Source: Acanthosepion lycidas | Lineage: Eukaryota > Mollusca > Cephalopoda > Sepiida > Sepiidae | DNA: 64,000 nt | Reading direction: 5' to 3' | NCBI GenBank assembly: GCA_963932145.1 | Contig: OZ010574.1 | Location: forward strand, 58,906,732-58,970,731 | Shown here: in pieces, positions 11,773-22,899 of the stretch | How the letters are laid out: each line of letters starts with the position of its first letter | How positions within the stretch are numbered: position 1 is the first letter of the stretch | Made by a program: the position numbers and the translations under genes | Notes under the pieces: generated by a model | What the model was told of the DNA's origin: nothing | The model's input: only the letters and a program-made list of their open reading frames with translations | The model's database searches: none

Positions 11773-12359
11773 CAACAATTATAGATAACAATGCTTTAGT
11801 AAAGGGTCATATTTGTTACATTGAACTGCAAGAAATGCTTCTTACCAAGAATCTTACTGTCAATACAAAAGAAGCATCTATTTTTTTCAATAGTTAAATC
11901 ATACTTTAAAAAGAATTATATAATGACAAATATTGTTTGTGCAATTGTTGGTTGCTACTAAGACATTTTAGCAGATTTAAAGAAAAGTTCCCAGCTTTTT
12001 ATGTGTTCATTGTATGATCTATAGATAAAGAAATAAGTCGAAATTTACTTTTATATTTGACATTTCTAATAAATGCAATTAAAATCTAATGTAGAAAATA
12101 ACTGAAAATTCAGATAACTTTGTGAGGAAATGGTCAACTGATTTTTTACATTAAAGTCAGTTGGTTATCAAATGGCCAATGAGTGATATGTTTTATAGAA
12201 TTTATATAAATAAATAAATTATAATATTGCAGTTTGCTTTGAAAATGCCAAAGAGCATATGTACCATAAATTAAAAAACAAGAATGATATTTTCTTTACT
12301 GCTTAGCTGATATATTCACAAATTTAAATGTAGTTCAATTACATCTTCAAAGAAAACTT

Positions 12360-12600
12360 ATGCTCATTGCATGTTTATTTTTGAAAATATATATATATTA
12401 TAAATTAATTGATTTAAAATGTTTTTTTTCGCTACACAGTTCTAACCATGTTTCAAAAATGGAAGCTAAAAGCTTCGAATTTAATTTTGTAATTAAATTA
12501 AAGACATTAGTTCCATTTCATCCACAAGCGAATTTTGGAGTAACTTATTACTGGGTTTTAAAAGCACAGCAAAAATCTTAATTCACGTTTCCAAGAATAC
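12360..12600 (+). repeat. Dispersed repeat flanking the Penelope-like element, left copy
   Basis: A ~60-bp core at 12395-12455 containing TTTTTTTCGCTACACAG and TCTAACCAT is present in inverted orientation at 14881-14944 with near identity. The longer segment to about 12540 also resembles the minus strand of 20270-20400 (GCTACACAG..CCATGTTTC and ATTAGTTCNRTTTNATC landmarks). It is therefore part of a dispersed repeat that also flanks the Penelope-like element. No coding function is inferred for the 73-codon reading. Confidence 0.55.
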
Positions 12601-12810
12601 AGAGAAACCCATTCATCTAGACAAGGGGTGTTTGTGAGCTTATTATCGCTGTATTTTGTTATATCAGTTATTAGTAGTTTTGGTAGGGGTAGGGACGTAT
12701 TTTTCAATGTATTCTGACATCTGTTAAATGCATGTTGTCTGGATTTTTTAAAAATTTATTGTTAACGGCAAAAATTCTTACAGCATTTTTTTCTATTTGT
12801 ATACTTATTT

Positions 12811-13230
12811 TGGGGGGTGTTTAGGTTAGAATACATTTTATTTAACTATGATTTTAAAAAAATTTTCACTTTTAATTTTTAATATACTATATTTCTTTTT
12901 AAAACAAGTAAATGTATTAGAATCACTTACAGTATGTAAAATTATTTTCACATCAAGTATAAGTATGTATATTACTAGGTCACAATTTTTTTTAAATTTA
13001 TATTTAAATATTATTTAAGTAAAATTTTTGACAATGACGGCAAAAATAGATAATTCATTTCTCTGATTTATTAAACTTTATTTTTTATAAACTTAGTAAT
13101 ATATAGTTTCTCGTGTATGTACAAAGGATATGGGTCATTCAATGGCCTACATCTAGCTTTTCATCATAATTTCATTTTACTGTAGGTGTTTTATTGGATT
13201 CATTTAAGTGCTGGTAGTACTTTAGGAGAG
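12811..13230 (-). repeat. Tandem copy of the Penelope-like element tail
   Basis: About 420 bp aligns with 13270-13690 at an offset of roughly 459 bp. Landmarks are TTTAGGTTAGAAT, AAACAAGTAAATGTA, TACAGTATGTAAAATTATTTT, TTTTTGACAATGACGGCA, TTTCTCTGATT and CATTTTACTGTAGGTGTTT. A short third partial copy of the TTAGGTTAGAATACG segment lies at 13235-13275. The repeat covers the 3' end of the GIY-YIG coding region plus downstream sequence, the arrangement expected from the terminal (pseudo-LTR) repeats or tandem insertion of Penelope-like elements. Confidence 0.65.
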
Positions 13231-13269
13231 GTATTTAGGTTAGAATACGTTTTATTTAACTACAATTTT

Positions 13270-14877
13270 AAAAAGATGTTTAGGTTAGAATTCGTTTTAA
13301 CTACATTTTAAATACAACTTTAAAATATTTTCACTGTCATTTTAATAGACTATATATATATATATATTTTAAACAAGTAAATGTAATAGAATTACTTACA
13401 GTATGTAAAATTATTTTTTCACATTAAATATAAGTATGTATATTAGCTGGTCGCACTTTTTAAATATTATTTAAGGAAAATTTTTGACAATGACGGCATA
13501 AAATAGCTATTTCATTTCTCTGATTCAGTAAATTTTTATTTTTTATAAATTTAGTAATTTATAGTTTCTCATGTATGCACAAAGGACATGGGTCATTTAA
13601 TGACCTACATATTCTAGCTTTTCTTATTAACTTCCATTTTACTGTAGGTGTTTCATTTGATTCTTTTAGGTACCAGAAGTACTTCGAGAGAGATGTTTGA
13701 TTTTTATATTTATTTATCCTAAATGAACTTTGATGTTGGTTGAATCTCTTTTTGAACTCATGGCTAGTGCAACCTATATATATTTTTATGTTTTCAGTAT
13801 TTTCAATCGAAGAGATATTGCATTGGTATATTAATGATTCTATGCGACATTTATTTTGTAGAGGGCAATTATGAGGGTTTCTACAGTTACATAATTTTTG
13901 TTTATCCTCATCAGTTTTTATTTTTATTTTTCCTTTGTCTAAAATTTTTTGGTTTTCATATAAGTGTTTATTTAAGACATTAGCATTATGTTTCTTAATA
14001 ATTTTTTTCTAAGTTTTCCGTACAGCTGTAACTCAATTTTAGTGTGTTTTTATTGAAAATAGTACTTAGTTTACTTTCACTAGGAAAATGCTTCACTATT
14101 AATGCGTGGAATTTTTGTTCTTTACCATTTGGTTGTATGGGGGCGTATACCAAATTATTTTTCTACATCTGTTTTTCTATGCTTTCCATTTTTATATAAG
14201 TTTTGAGGTTTTGTAGCCACTCTCTTTTAGAGCTTTATTATAGGAATTGATATGCTCATCGAAAATCTTATTTGCTGAAATTGTACTTATTCTTTTTCTG
14301 ATAGATAACGGTATATCTTTAATTATAGGTGGGGGTGATTTGATTTAAGGTGTATATATAAAGGATTGGTATTGGGTTTTTTATAAGGTGTGTATGTATT
14401 TTTATTTAAATCTAATGTTATATCAAAGAAGTTCATTTTTTTTAATTTAGTGCTAACCGTAATTTTTAAGCCCATGCTTTTAAATTCTTTATATAATACC
14501 TTTCTAATTTGATCTATTTTGAAGTTAGTTGAGTTTCTAATAACCATGAGACCATCATCTCTGTACAAACCAATGTCAGTTATATTAATATCACAGTGCG
14601 CTGTAAGGTTGTATAATATAAAAAGACCTACGAGATCAGAAGACTCAGCTGAGTCTAGTGATCCCATTGTGATGTCAAAGTGGTCATATGAATTCTTTAT
14701 CCATTGCTCAACCTTTATGTATCAGTACCAATTTTTTCACATTTACAATAATGTTCTTTTCTTCATCTGTAATATCCATATAGTGGGTGGCAAAGTCCAA
14801 CGCATTCATGAATAGTTCTTTAGATATTGATTGGTAATAATTATCAATATCAAACTGCATTAGTGTACAATTGTTTT
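13270..14877 (-). pseudogene. Penelope-like element: RT plus GIY-YIG nuclease, broken
   Basis: Read on the minus strand from 14877. The RT first motif reads QFDIDNYYQSIS near 14860-14825 and carries the catalytic D. The segment MGSLDSAESSDLVGLFILYN starts at 14667. The palm catalytic box is GLYRDDGL at about 14571-14548, followed by FFDITLDLNKNTYTPY and the PLYIHLKSNHP end motif at 14380-14330. Downstream lie a RKIIWYTPPYN block (about 14160), a cysteine-rich CNCRNPHNCPLQNKC block (about 13893-13850) and a GIY-YIG nuclease start, IYIGCTSHEFKKRF (about 13785-13745). This RT/Cys/GIY-YIG order is diagnostic of endonuclease-bearing Penelope-like elements. Stops and frameshifts occur between blocks. 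The N-terminal part is missing: the copy breaks at 14877 against an inverted repeat. Confidence 0.8.
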
Positions 14878-14960
14878 TTTGAAAAATGGTTAGAACTGTG
14901 TAGCGAAAAAAACATATTTTAAATCAATTAATTTATAATATTAATGCTCTGTAAATTTAC
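14878..14960 (-). repeat. Inverted right copy of the 12.4-kb repeat
   Basis: The reverse complement of 14881-14944 matches 12395-12455 almost base for base, including the CGCTACACAG and AATTAATTGATTTAAAAT segments. The pair brackets the Penelope-like element in opposite orientations. Confidence 0.7.
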
Positions 14961-15027
14961 ATTGAGCACTATTTTGTAAAAATAAAAATATCTATAAGAA
15001 CACTGGATTATATATCTTACTGTTCTT

Positions 15028-15050
15028 TATATATATATATATATATATAT
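15028..15050. repeat. (AT)n microsatellite
   Basis: A short alternating AT run with no associated feature. Confidence 0.85.
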
Positions 15051-15099
15051 TTAGACAATTTTTTTTTAATCATTTCACCCCACGCAAAGAAACAGTGGC

Positions 15100-15590
15100 A
15101 CCAGAATGGTGGTGGTGGGGGTTAAAATGAGAAGATTGAAAATGGAGAGGATTGAGGAAAGGGCAAAAAAGGAACAGGCTTCAAGAAGTCAGAAAATGGT
15201 GATTGACATTGCATTTAAATTTTTGAAGATTGTAGTTATCAGGGAAGCAAGAAATCAGAAGTGAATTTTACAGGTGGGAAGTGTAAGAAAAAAAACTGTT
15301 AGAGTAGTTATGACAGTTCCATCTAGCTAGTTCAACAGTTAAACTGTGAGACCTAGTAGCATGCTTAAATTCATGTAGTTGGGGCACCAGGGAAAAAGCT
15401 CATCCAAGCAGTTAACATGAAAATATTTGTAAAACAGGCAGTCACATTGGTGAGAAAGTGACTGGAGATGAGATGCCTGGTCAGGACTGATTGTATTGCA
15501 GAGCCTTCTCTGGATTTTTTCAAGAATCTTGAGATGCACAGTAGATGTGGCAACAGAGATGAATGAAATATTATGAATGAAAAAGTTCAA
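15100..15590 (-). pseudogene. LINE 3' end (RT C-terminus and tail)
   Basis: The minus reading from 15590 gives STVHLKILEKIQRRLCNTI, then SHLQSLSHQCDCLFYKYFHV, the conserved post-RT segment of a LINE (a Q-S-L-S-H-x-R-type block preceding a FYRYFHG-like motif). A frame shift then gives a FPDNYNLQKFKCNVNHHF-like C-terminal block around 15230-15180. The remainder to 15100 is 3' untranslated sequence. The longest open piece is 83 codons; it is 5'-truncated and frame-broken. The family differs from the LINE at 5868-6540. Confidence 0.7.
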
Positions 15591-15599
15591 TTTTTTAAA

Positions 15600-17340
15600 T
15601 TATTTTCAATCAAAGATGATCTTAAATTTGATAAAATATAGCGGTCATGTTCATGTCGACATAAAACTTCAAAGCTAAAAGGGAATGCAACATTAGAGAT
15701 CATATTTAATGAAAATAATATTTGAAGTGGAATTATTGCAATTAAAGTATGACACTAAAAGCAAATCAAATTTTAATAATGATGGATACCAACAACTTTG
15801 GAAAAACAAAAAAATCCCCCAAATTTATCCATATTTATAGAACAAGATCTACACATTAATAGCTTTCTTAACTTTGCGTTTATTTGAACCAAGGAGAATA
15901 ATTCAGAAATTGAAAAACACCAAATATAAAAGATTGAGACAGCACCAGCCACAATGCTGTTATTAAAATGCAAGTAATAATTTTATTTCACTTTATATCG
16001 TTTTTTTTTTTTTTTTTTTTAAGGTAAGTTTTTAGGTAGGTTAAACTACTTATAAATTCTCAAGAGATACCAGTAAGGCTATGCTACATCTCAGTGGTAA
16101 TAGAAGCAATTACAAATTTATTTTATTATAATTTTTATTATTTATTACAAAAAACCTTTTTGTAAAAATATTTTCTAATTTTATGTTAGGTGGTTGATAG
16201 CAGGTTTTAAACTCTTTAAAATAAGTCAAAGTAGACAGCTATGAAATATATATGCTATTCCACATTTGGCATGTTTTTTCAAGTCATTCAGAAGAAAAAT
16301 ATTTTATTGGAATATACAATTGGCCCTGCCAACGGAGGAAATAAAGAATATATATTATATAGTTAAGTTTGATCTTTTGCCAGCTCTTGTAGCTTAATGA
16401 GCAGCTATCATGGTAAGATGGGCTTCATGAGACAAGGGGATATGAGCTTTGATATTTTTTCAAGAGATTGCTCATTATTTCTAATTTATGCTGATTTTTG
16501 ATTGTGATAGAATGAATTGAGCTTAATCTGATACAGAGACATTAACCTTTACAAATAATCTTTTTAACATAAGAGTTTCTGCGTTGTTTGATTTTTGCTT
16601 GATTTGTGGTTTGTCAAGAACATGAAATATCCTCATAAAATAAATAAAGAAATGAACAAAATAAAGATAATAAAGTAAGAAAAAAAACTTATAAAGAGAA
16701 AGATGAGAATTAGTGAATTTGAAAAACTGTGATAAATTTATTATTATACATTAATCTTGGTTATTAGAGTGTCAATGTCTCAACTACTGAACTCTGCCCC
16801 TTTTTTCAAGTGTGTTGTATTTGGTAATCTGAATATTTTCAACAGAATCTTTATTTCAAGCAATGCTTGATGATTGTTTTCATCCTTCTGTCTATGCTGA
16901 GGGATATCTTATATCAGTTAATTTGTCTATTTTAGTTTTTTCAGCTGAACCAGACATATGATATTCACATGACCACCAAGTAATGAGATGTACTTAACCA
17001 ATGTTTTTATCCACTAGTATAATCAATTTTGGAGCCATAAGTTAATATCTGTTCTTTTTTTCTAATCAAAGACTTACATACGTTGTTCATTTCAATGTTT
17101 GGCTTGCACTAACTAATTATGACAATCAAGATAAAAACACTAGTCTGAAGAGATTATTTAGTTGACAACTAGTCTCTATTTGTAACCTAATTACTTTTGT
17201 TGATATTACTCTGCTCCAAAATTTGTAATATCTCACAAAATATATCTTAATCCCAAAGCGCTATTTAGACATGTTGGTAATCAATATTTTTACTTCCCAA
17301 CATATACAGAAATCCATCCACACATATTCTTTACTAATGT
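15600..17340. other. No gene recognised; T-rich tract at 16000
   Basis: AT-rich and stop-dense on both strands. A 21-nt T run lies at 16000-16020. The 66-codon minus reading at 15773-15973 shows no motif. Confidence 0.5.
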
Positions 17341-17355
17341 TATTCGTAATTACAG

Positions 17356-17680
17356 AGAACGGGACTGTCAGTATGATGCTAAATATATTAGAACTAATCA
17401 GAGGTTGGAAACCAGGATTGATCGGCACTTGCTAGCTAAGATAGAGAGCAGTGTGAAAATTTTTGTAGGCATGTTACTACTTCCAATTCAGTTGTTGCTG
17501 AACACTTAAATAATCTGATCTGTGCTATATCCTTCTCCAGGGATTTTTCACCATAATCTGCAGAGTGCAATCAGATTACCATCTGAGAATTCTTGAGACC
17601 ATTTATATTAAGTCAAAACAGCCTTCCCACTGTAAGCAGAAGGAATGGTTGCTGGGTCAACATGTAAATCTGTAATTTAT
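17356..17680 (+). pseudogene. GIY-YIG nuclease remnant of a retroelement
   Basis: The plus reading gives CQYDAKYIRTNQRLETRIDRH, which resembles the YIGRT..RL..RI..H core of GIY-YIG domains attached to reverse transcriptases, with the glycine of YIG lost (YIR). After a frame shift follow VVAEHLNNLICAISFSRDFS and, near 17600-17640, a FI-x-SQNSLPTVSRRNGC-like block equivalent to the LExIYIxxxxPxLCxQK tail. The RT itself is not visible upstream. It is a remnant distinct from the 13-14.9 kb element because its sequence differs and it lies on the opposite strand. Confidence 0.5.
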
Positions 17681-17689
17681 ACTGCTGAT

Positions 17690-18490
17690 ACCTTGTCAGT
17701 AATTTTTTTTCTTACCACTTTTACTTCTTGTTCATATATTTTTGGCTTTAACAGGCTTTGTAAGAGCAAGGATTGATAACTGGTTAGACATTTTTAGCTA
17801 TTTCTTTTTTTTTTGATGGTGAATAGTTCTTTTTTTCTTATTTTCGCTCTTCTGCCACTTTGTTTTATATTTTGTATATATTTATGTCCACTTTTAAAAT
17901 GTCTATTTTTAAAGAATCTTAAAATTAATATTCATCTAGTCAACTTATTGATAAAACATCTTTATTAATATAAAATTTTTGATAAAGGAAAAAAAAATTA
18001 GTAGGTTATGTTTTATTTATATAGTTCAGAAGCAACCCCACAAGTGCTCATTCCAAAATTGTTTAATGTAACCTGGTATGGACATCAAATTTCCAAATTA
18101 GAGCTTGATATTTTTACTCAAATTTTCCATACTTAGCATTTTCTCCTTAGAACAATTCATACATTGGATGAGAGAAAACTGGTCCTATGGGATAACATAC
18201 TGCCAGACTAACCATTTATGCTATCAAAGTTTTTGTGTTTATTACAAATGTAATGAACTACCTCAGAGGGCAAAGAGGCCCAGGGTTGCATGTATTTATG
18301 CAACACTAGAATAAAAATCAAGAATAAAATAACTTATTTTCAATGTGAGCAAAGATTCAAATATACTTTACATGTAAACTATCCAAAGAAAGAAATGGCA
18401 GCTTCGTGGATTACATATTTAAACCAGCTAGATCCCAGGGTAAGATATGCTCTTGCAAGATTATCTTTGTGCATATGAAAATTTTGGCTG
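17690..18490. other. No gene recognised
   Basis: Two short plus readings (18105-18314 and 18290-18478) show no recognisable motif. The second contains KEMAASWITYLNQLDPRVRY, which looks protein-like but is not assignable. Confidence 0.45.
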
Positions 18491-18494
18491 CCAA

Positions 18495-18643
18495 TGATAC
18501 ATAAAAACAGTGAGAACAAAGCAGCAGAAAAATGGGTTTACTGCTGTGTTGAACTGGCTACACATGTTGCAGATAATAGAGCAAGAAGAAACTGATTGTG
18601 GGCATTGGTTGTGAGGAAAGTTTAAAACTTTTTTGCTACAACC
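18495..18643 (+). repeat. Candidate short LTR, left
   Basis: About 149 bp starting TGATACATAAAA and ending TTTTGCTACAAC. It matches 19752-19902 in the same orientation with roughly 85% visible identity. It flanks a segment with gag/pol text, so an LTR is the simplest explanation, though 150 bp is short. Confidence 0.5.
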
Positions 18644-18669
18644 TATTTTGGCAGTTCCGAATTTTTCTA

Positions 18670-19751
18670 AAAAAAAAAGGGGTTTGATATCAGATTGATC
18701 CCTGAATTTAGTGGCATTACTACCGATTTACCAATCATGGAGTGGGTTGAGAACATTGAGTTGGTATTAGAGCTGTGCAACATGAAGAGGACTGAGTGCA
18801 TCCTGCCATTACTATTGAGAGGTGGGTCTCTCACTGTATACTGGCAATGAAGTAAGGAGCAGAGCTCAGATGCAAAGCAAATAAAGCAAGTCCTTGTGAC
18901 TGTGTCTGCAATGGACTCCTTCAATGCATTTGACCAGTTCATGATGAGGTGACTTCATACTGGGGAAACTGTCAATGAATTTTTGGTGGAGCTACAGAAG
19001 CTCATGTCTGGGTTCTCACAGGATGTTAGAGCATCATTCAGAAGAGACACTATGACATTGGAGCAACTTCTAACCCAGGCAAGGGCCATCATTCATTGCT
19101 AATCTTAGTGCAATGAAAGCAAACCACTTCAATGTGATCTCTGATTTGGCTTAAATGTTGCACCTCTTATTATGTGAGCTATCATCTATTTGGTCATGCC
19201 CCAGAATGCGTCAATCAAAGAGGCCACATCAGTTTATATAAACAACGTATTTGTCAACAAAGCTTTGGTTTCTACCACACAGGTGAGGGACCATTTATCC
19301 AATTATGGACTTACTTGCAAAGACTCAGAGAGACTGAAAGACAGGACCAAAATATTGGGCCTGCACATAATGGTACTCTCCGATGGAAGTAAGAAAGTAA
19401 AGTCTCAGACCTTCCCTAGGTTATTATTCCATAAAGCATGATTTCTGTGTGAATGGCTTATGGGACACTTTCCCATGTCTGGCTGGCTAAGAATAGCAAC
19501 CGCCTATATCAAGCAACAAGAAAAATGCCTCCATCCACGGCATACTGAGATAGTAACCAGGGTACCCAAAATGGATGCTGTTGGTGGGAACTGGTGTATA
19601 ACTGGTGTGTAAGTGACCATGAAATGAAGGTATGTGTAGATGCCAGTTCTTTGGCCACAGGAGTGGCATTGTAAGTGAACAGAGGTATTGCTGAGCATGC
19701 TTGTTCAAGCAGGAGATGCTATACATATTGATTTAGCAGAACTCAACACAA
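18670..19751 (+). pseudogene. Degenerate LTR retrotransposon internal region (gag and pol traces)
   Basis: Plus reading near 18735-18860 gives MEWVENIELVLELCNMKRTE and ECILPLLLRGGSLTVY, a gag capsid-like start. Around 18900-19100 follow SAMDSFNAFDQFM and MTLEQLLTQARAI, the end of a gag matrix/capsid block. The reading at 19190-19441 contains a NASIKEATSVYINNVFVNKA segment and 19450-19510 reads GHFPMSGWLRIAT. A later RNase H-like segment near 19640-19750 reads MPVLWPQ-EW then AIHIDLAELNT. Several stops separate these blocks and much of pol is missing. I place it in the LTR retrotransposons by its overall plan; the family is not certain. Confidence 0.5.
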
Positions 19752-19902
19752 TGATACATAAAAGCAAGGAGAACGTGGTGACAGGAAAACAGGTTTACTG
19801 TTGTGCTGAACTGGCTACACATGTCGTGGACAGTTGAGTGAGAAGAAACTGATTGTGGGCATTGGTTGTGAGAAAAATTGAAACCTTTTTTTTGCTACAA
19901 CA
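19752..19902 (+). repeat. Candidate short LTR, right
   Basis: Partner of 18495-18643: TGATACATAAAA start, GAAACTGATTGTGGGCATTG core and TTTGCTACAACA end. It follows directly on the RNase H-like AELNT text, which implies internal deletion of the integrase region. Confidence 0.5.
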
Positions 19903-20269
19903 AACTATGTTGAGAAAGAGTATGTTGCCATACTTGGCAAGTATTAGAGAATAATTAGCTAGATATACTAGAAAAAGCAGAATCAGCTGCCACCCTGAAA
20001 ATATTCTTTCCTTACAAGAATATTTTCAGATGAAACATGTACCTCACACTTCGTATTGGGTTGGTTAAATAGATAGCATCATGAGCACAGTTTTACCTAA
20101 TAAAAAAAAAATTCATTTTTAAAAACAATATTGCCAAAACTGGCACTCCCTTGCATTTTTGTTTATTCATTCTAAATGAAAATGAAAGAAAATAAAATTT
20201 AGGATATTATGCATTTTTATTTTAAGAAAGGTAAAAATGTGATTCAAATGCAAAGTTATTTGTGCAGTT

Positions 20270-20400
20270 TCTGAATTCACTTGAAGATTAAACAGAACTA
20301 ATGATTTTGATTTAATTATATAATTGAATTTAAAGTTTTTAGTTTGTTTGCGAAACATGGTAATTCCTGTGTAGCAATGAAAGCATATTTTTAAATCAGT
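20270..20400 (-). repeat. Third copy of the 12.4-kb flanking repeat
   Basis: The reverse complement shares GCTACACAG, ACCATGTTTC and the ATTAGTTC..TTTNATC segment with 12430-12540. It is more diverged than the 12.4/14.9-kb pair. It shows that this repeat exists outside the Penelope-like element. Confidence 0.45.
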
Positions 20401-20454
20401 CCATATTTTTAAGAGTCCTCATAAAGAATCAGACACAAATCAAGTACTGCTCCA

Positions 20455-20641
20455 AGTTAGACTGAGGGCAGCAATTGGTGAGAAACATCTGAAATTAAAA
20501 AGAAAGGCAGAATATTCTATCAGGATAATGCGAGACAACAGGTTTCTTTGGTGACCAAGCAAAAATGGTGACAGCTTGACTGGCAAGTTTTCCCCATATC
20601 CACTGTATTCACTTCAAATTATCATTTATATTAGTATTATC

Positions 20642-20687
<46 letters not shown>

Positions 20688-20800
20688 AGAAAGAATTTAA
20701 ATTCCTTAGAGAATTGCAGAAGGCACTGAGAGCAGACCATTGTTGAGAGAGATAAAACCTTTTGGGACAGAATTATGAAGCTGCCTAAATAAAAAAAAAT
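20455..20800 (+). pseudogene. Mariner transposase fossil 1 (second Asp region and tail)
   Basis: Plus reading gives LRAAIGEKHLKLKRK, then in a neighbouring frame GRIFYQDNARQQVSLVTKQK, the block containing the second catalytic Asp of mariner (QDNA). The (G/D)W-x-V-x-P block follows as QLDWQVFPI. A 40-nt poly(A) insertion/expansion (20645-20684) and further sequence loss remove the third Asp (YSPDLAPSD-type). The C-terminal tail resumes as KTFWDRIMKLPK around 20755-20790. Non-functional. Confidence 0.7.
20645..20684. repeat. Poly(A) tract, 40 nt
   Basis: A long pure A run inside the mariner fossil. It may mark a retroposon insertion whose body is no longer recognisable. Confidence 0.9.
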
Positions 20801-21689
20801 GTTTTATTTTCACTTGAAACACACTGGGCTTGCAAGTGAACATTTGGCATTTTTGGAATATTTCCCAAGTGATATGTACAGTATCAAGTCCAAAAGTAGA
20901 TAGTACCAGGATTTTAGAACTGGTTTAACTTTGTCCTTACACCAAGTATTTGTCAAGTTATGATTGTTTGAATTTAATCAAAACTCACATATTTAATAAT
21001 TTGTTTCTACATGATCAGTTCTGGATGGTTGTTTTTTTTCTGTCTCTTTTTGCTAGTAAAGTCATGATGTTGAAATGAATGTTATAAGTGACAGGTTTAA
21101 GTTAATACTTTTTCATAAATGACCTATATCAATATAGAGAAGTGGATTTGAGGGCCATACAACACAAAATTTGGTCAATTTTTTTTATCTGTTTTTTTTT
21201 TTTTTTTTGTCTGACCTCACAAATTCAAATGACCCTAACAAAAAATGTAAGAGACAAAATTTTTTTCTCTTTTTAATATAAGTTGGCAAATATTGAACAA
21301 TTTAAATCTACAGAATGTATGGAATTTGTTCTTAGGACAATATAGAAAACATACTCAGTTCGTTTCATATGTTAAATTAATCATTACCCTCCTTTAGCAC
21401 TAAATATCAGTTTTTGACATAACTTTCCTAGTATTTATCAGATAATCATGGTCTAGACCTACATGTTTTTTGGTTGCTGAATCGATCTTTGGTACAGAAA
21501 TTGTGAAAAAAATAAGTCTAAATGTGTTAAATGCAAAATATATGCTCTTTTGGAGCATTTTTAAAAGAAAAACACAAATATTCAACATTGTGTAATAATG
21601 ATGCAAAACATCACCTCTAACCTTTTTTCAAATGCACTCTTATTAGGTATCCCAAACTTAAATTTTATTTTCAATATTTCTAAAAACAC
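20801..21689. other. No gene recognised
   Basis: AT-rich with T-rich tracts near 21195-21209. The minus reading at 21400-21606 lacks motifs. Confidence 0.5.
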
Positions 21690-22130
21690 TTGATATAGGC
21701 ACAGAGACCATGACAAACCACAAAAAATTATAGCAAATTTATCTTGGTAGCTCAATTAACAATAAAATTATTAACATTGAAATTTCATGAAAAAATTTTG
21801 TCATGTACTATTGGACAAAATACCAATTTTAACAGTGTTTAACTGAAGATGCATGCTTCAAAAAAATTGAAAATCATTATAAATATAATGAGATATAGGT
21901 AGTAATGAAGTAAAAGAAAGATAATGCTAATGGAGTCAATAATTCTTACATCAGACCAGCCTAAACATGGGAACATTTTGTTCTCAAAAACAAAATCATA
22001 AAAATATAAAACTGGAGGGCAAATTTGACTGATTATATAATTTTCATTACAACAGTTAATGCATTGCAACAGCTTACTATGCTTTACAGTACAGAGATGA
22101 AGCAAATTTTTTTCAGTAGTACCACAATAA
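21690..22130. repeat. Unnamed dispersed repeat B, copy 2
   Basis: Collinear with 9100-9535 (landmarks listed there). The minus reading at 21839-22105 overlaps the repeat and has no independent support. Confidence 0.6.
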
Positions 22131-22333
22131 ATAACTTATTTTTACACCACATAAAAACAGCTAGAAGCATGATTTGACAGTAGGGCAAAAACAGGTAAAA
22201 AGTATAACATACTGAACTTGCCATAAAAAGGTATTCATTAGAGGTACATACCTGAAACTTTGAAACTAATTTTGGGATGAGGAATTCAACAAAACAGCTC
22301 TCTGTAATATCAATACTTTTTCTAATATATGTA

Positions 22334-22408
22334 TTAGGTTGGTGCAAAAATAATGTCGTTTTCTCACATGTTACTATGCGAGAAAACGACATTTTTGCAC
22401 CAACCTAA
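22334..22408. mobile_element. Mariner-type hairpin MITE, 75 bp
   Basis: It begins TTAGGTTGGTGCAAAA and ends with its inverse TTTTGCACCAACCTAA. It is flanked by TA on both sides (22332-22333 and 22409-22410), the target duplication of Tc1/mariner. The arms pair for about 30 bp around a short ATGTTACTAT-type loop. The terminus is the same as MADE1/Hsmar1-class mariners. It is shorter than the copies at 31080 and 60461 because the outer-arm GACGTAATAATG segment is reduced. Confidence 0.9.
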
Positions 22409-22890
22409 TATCTTATTTTGTGAAATTATTTAATTTTCAACTCATCAAAAACAGGAAAATGATGACTACAAAACTTAGAAATTTGTTTTACAAAAGGAAG
22501 ACAAACAATTTATAATAGTGCTTTAAACTCCTTCAGTTTTAAACTGATAGAAAAATTTTCAGGACATTGTAAATGGTTCTCCTGCACTTCCTCTCCTAAT
22601 GGTGATTTGTTGAAAGAATTTCTTTATAAGCTTCTGATATGGCTAATATTTCTGGAATATATCAAATCCAGCCATCACTTGAAACTGGCATTACATCAAA
22701 ATCCCTTCTGAAGACAAATGTTGATTCCACTTGTGCAATATGATCTGAAAAAAGCAAATCAAAAATAATCATTTCTGTTCTTTGTTGAAGCTAAAGACTA
22801 TCACAGCACTGAATGAAAATGTAATATCAATGACTTGGCCAATGTAAAAGTTGGAGTCGTAATATACTACAGCACATTGGTCTTGGCACT
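22409..22890. other. No gene recognised
   Basis: AT-rich, with no coding block or repeat structure that can be supported. Confidence 0.45.
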
Positions 22891-22899
22891 AATAACTGA

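Noticed and set aside
11354-11791. Long open readings of K/R/E (plus) and F/S/L (minus) residues
   Set aside because: They are translations of a pure purine minisatellite with no unique sequence. Open frames are expected because GA repeats contain no stop codons.
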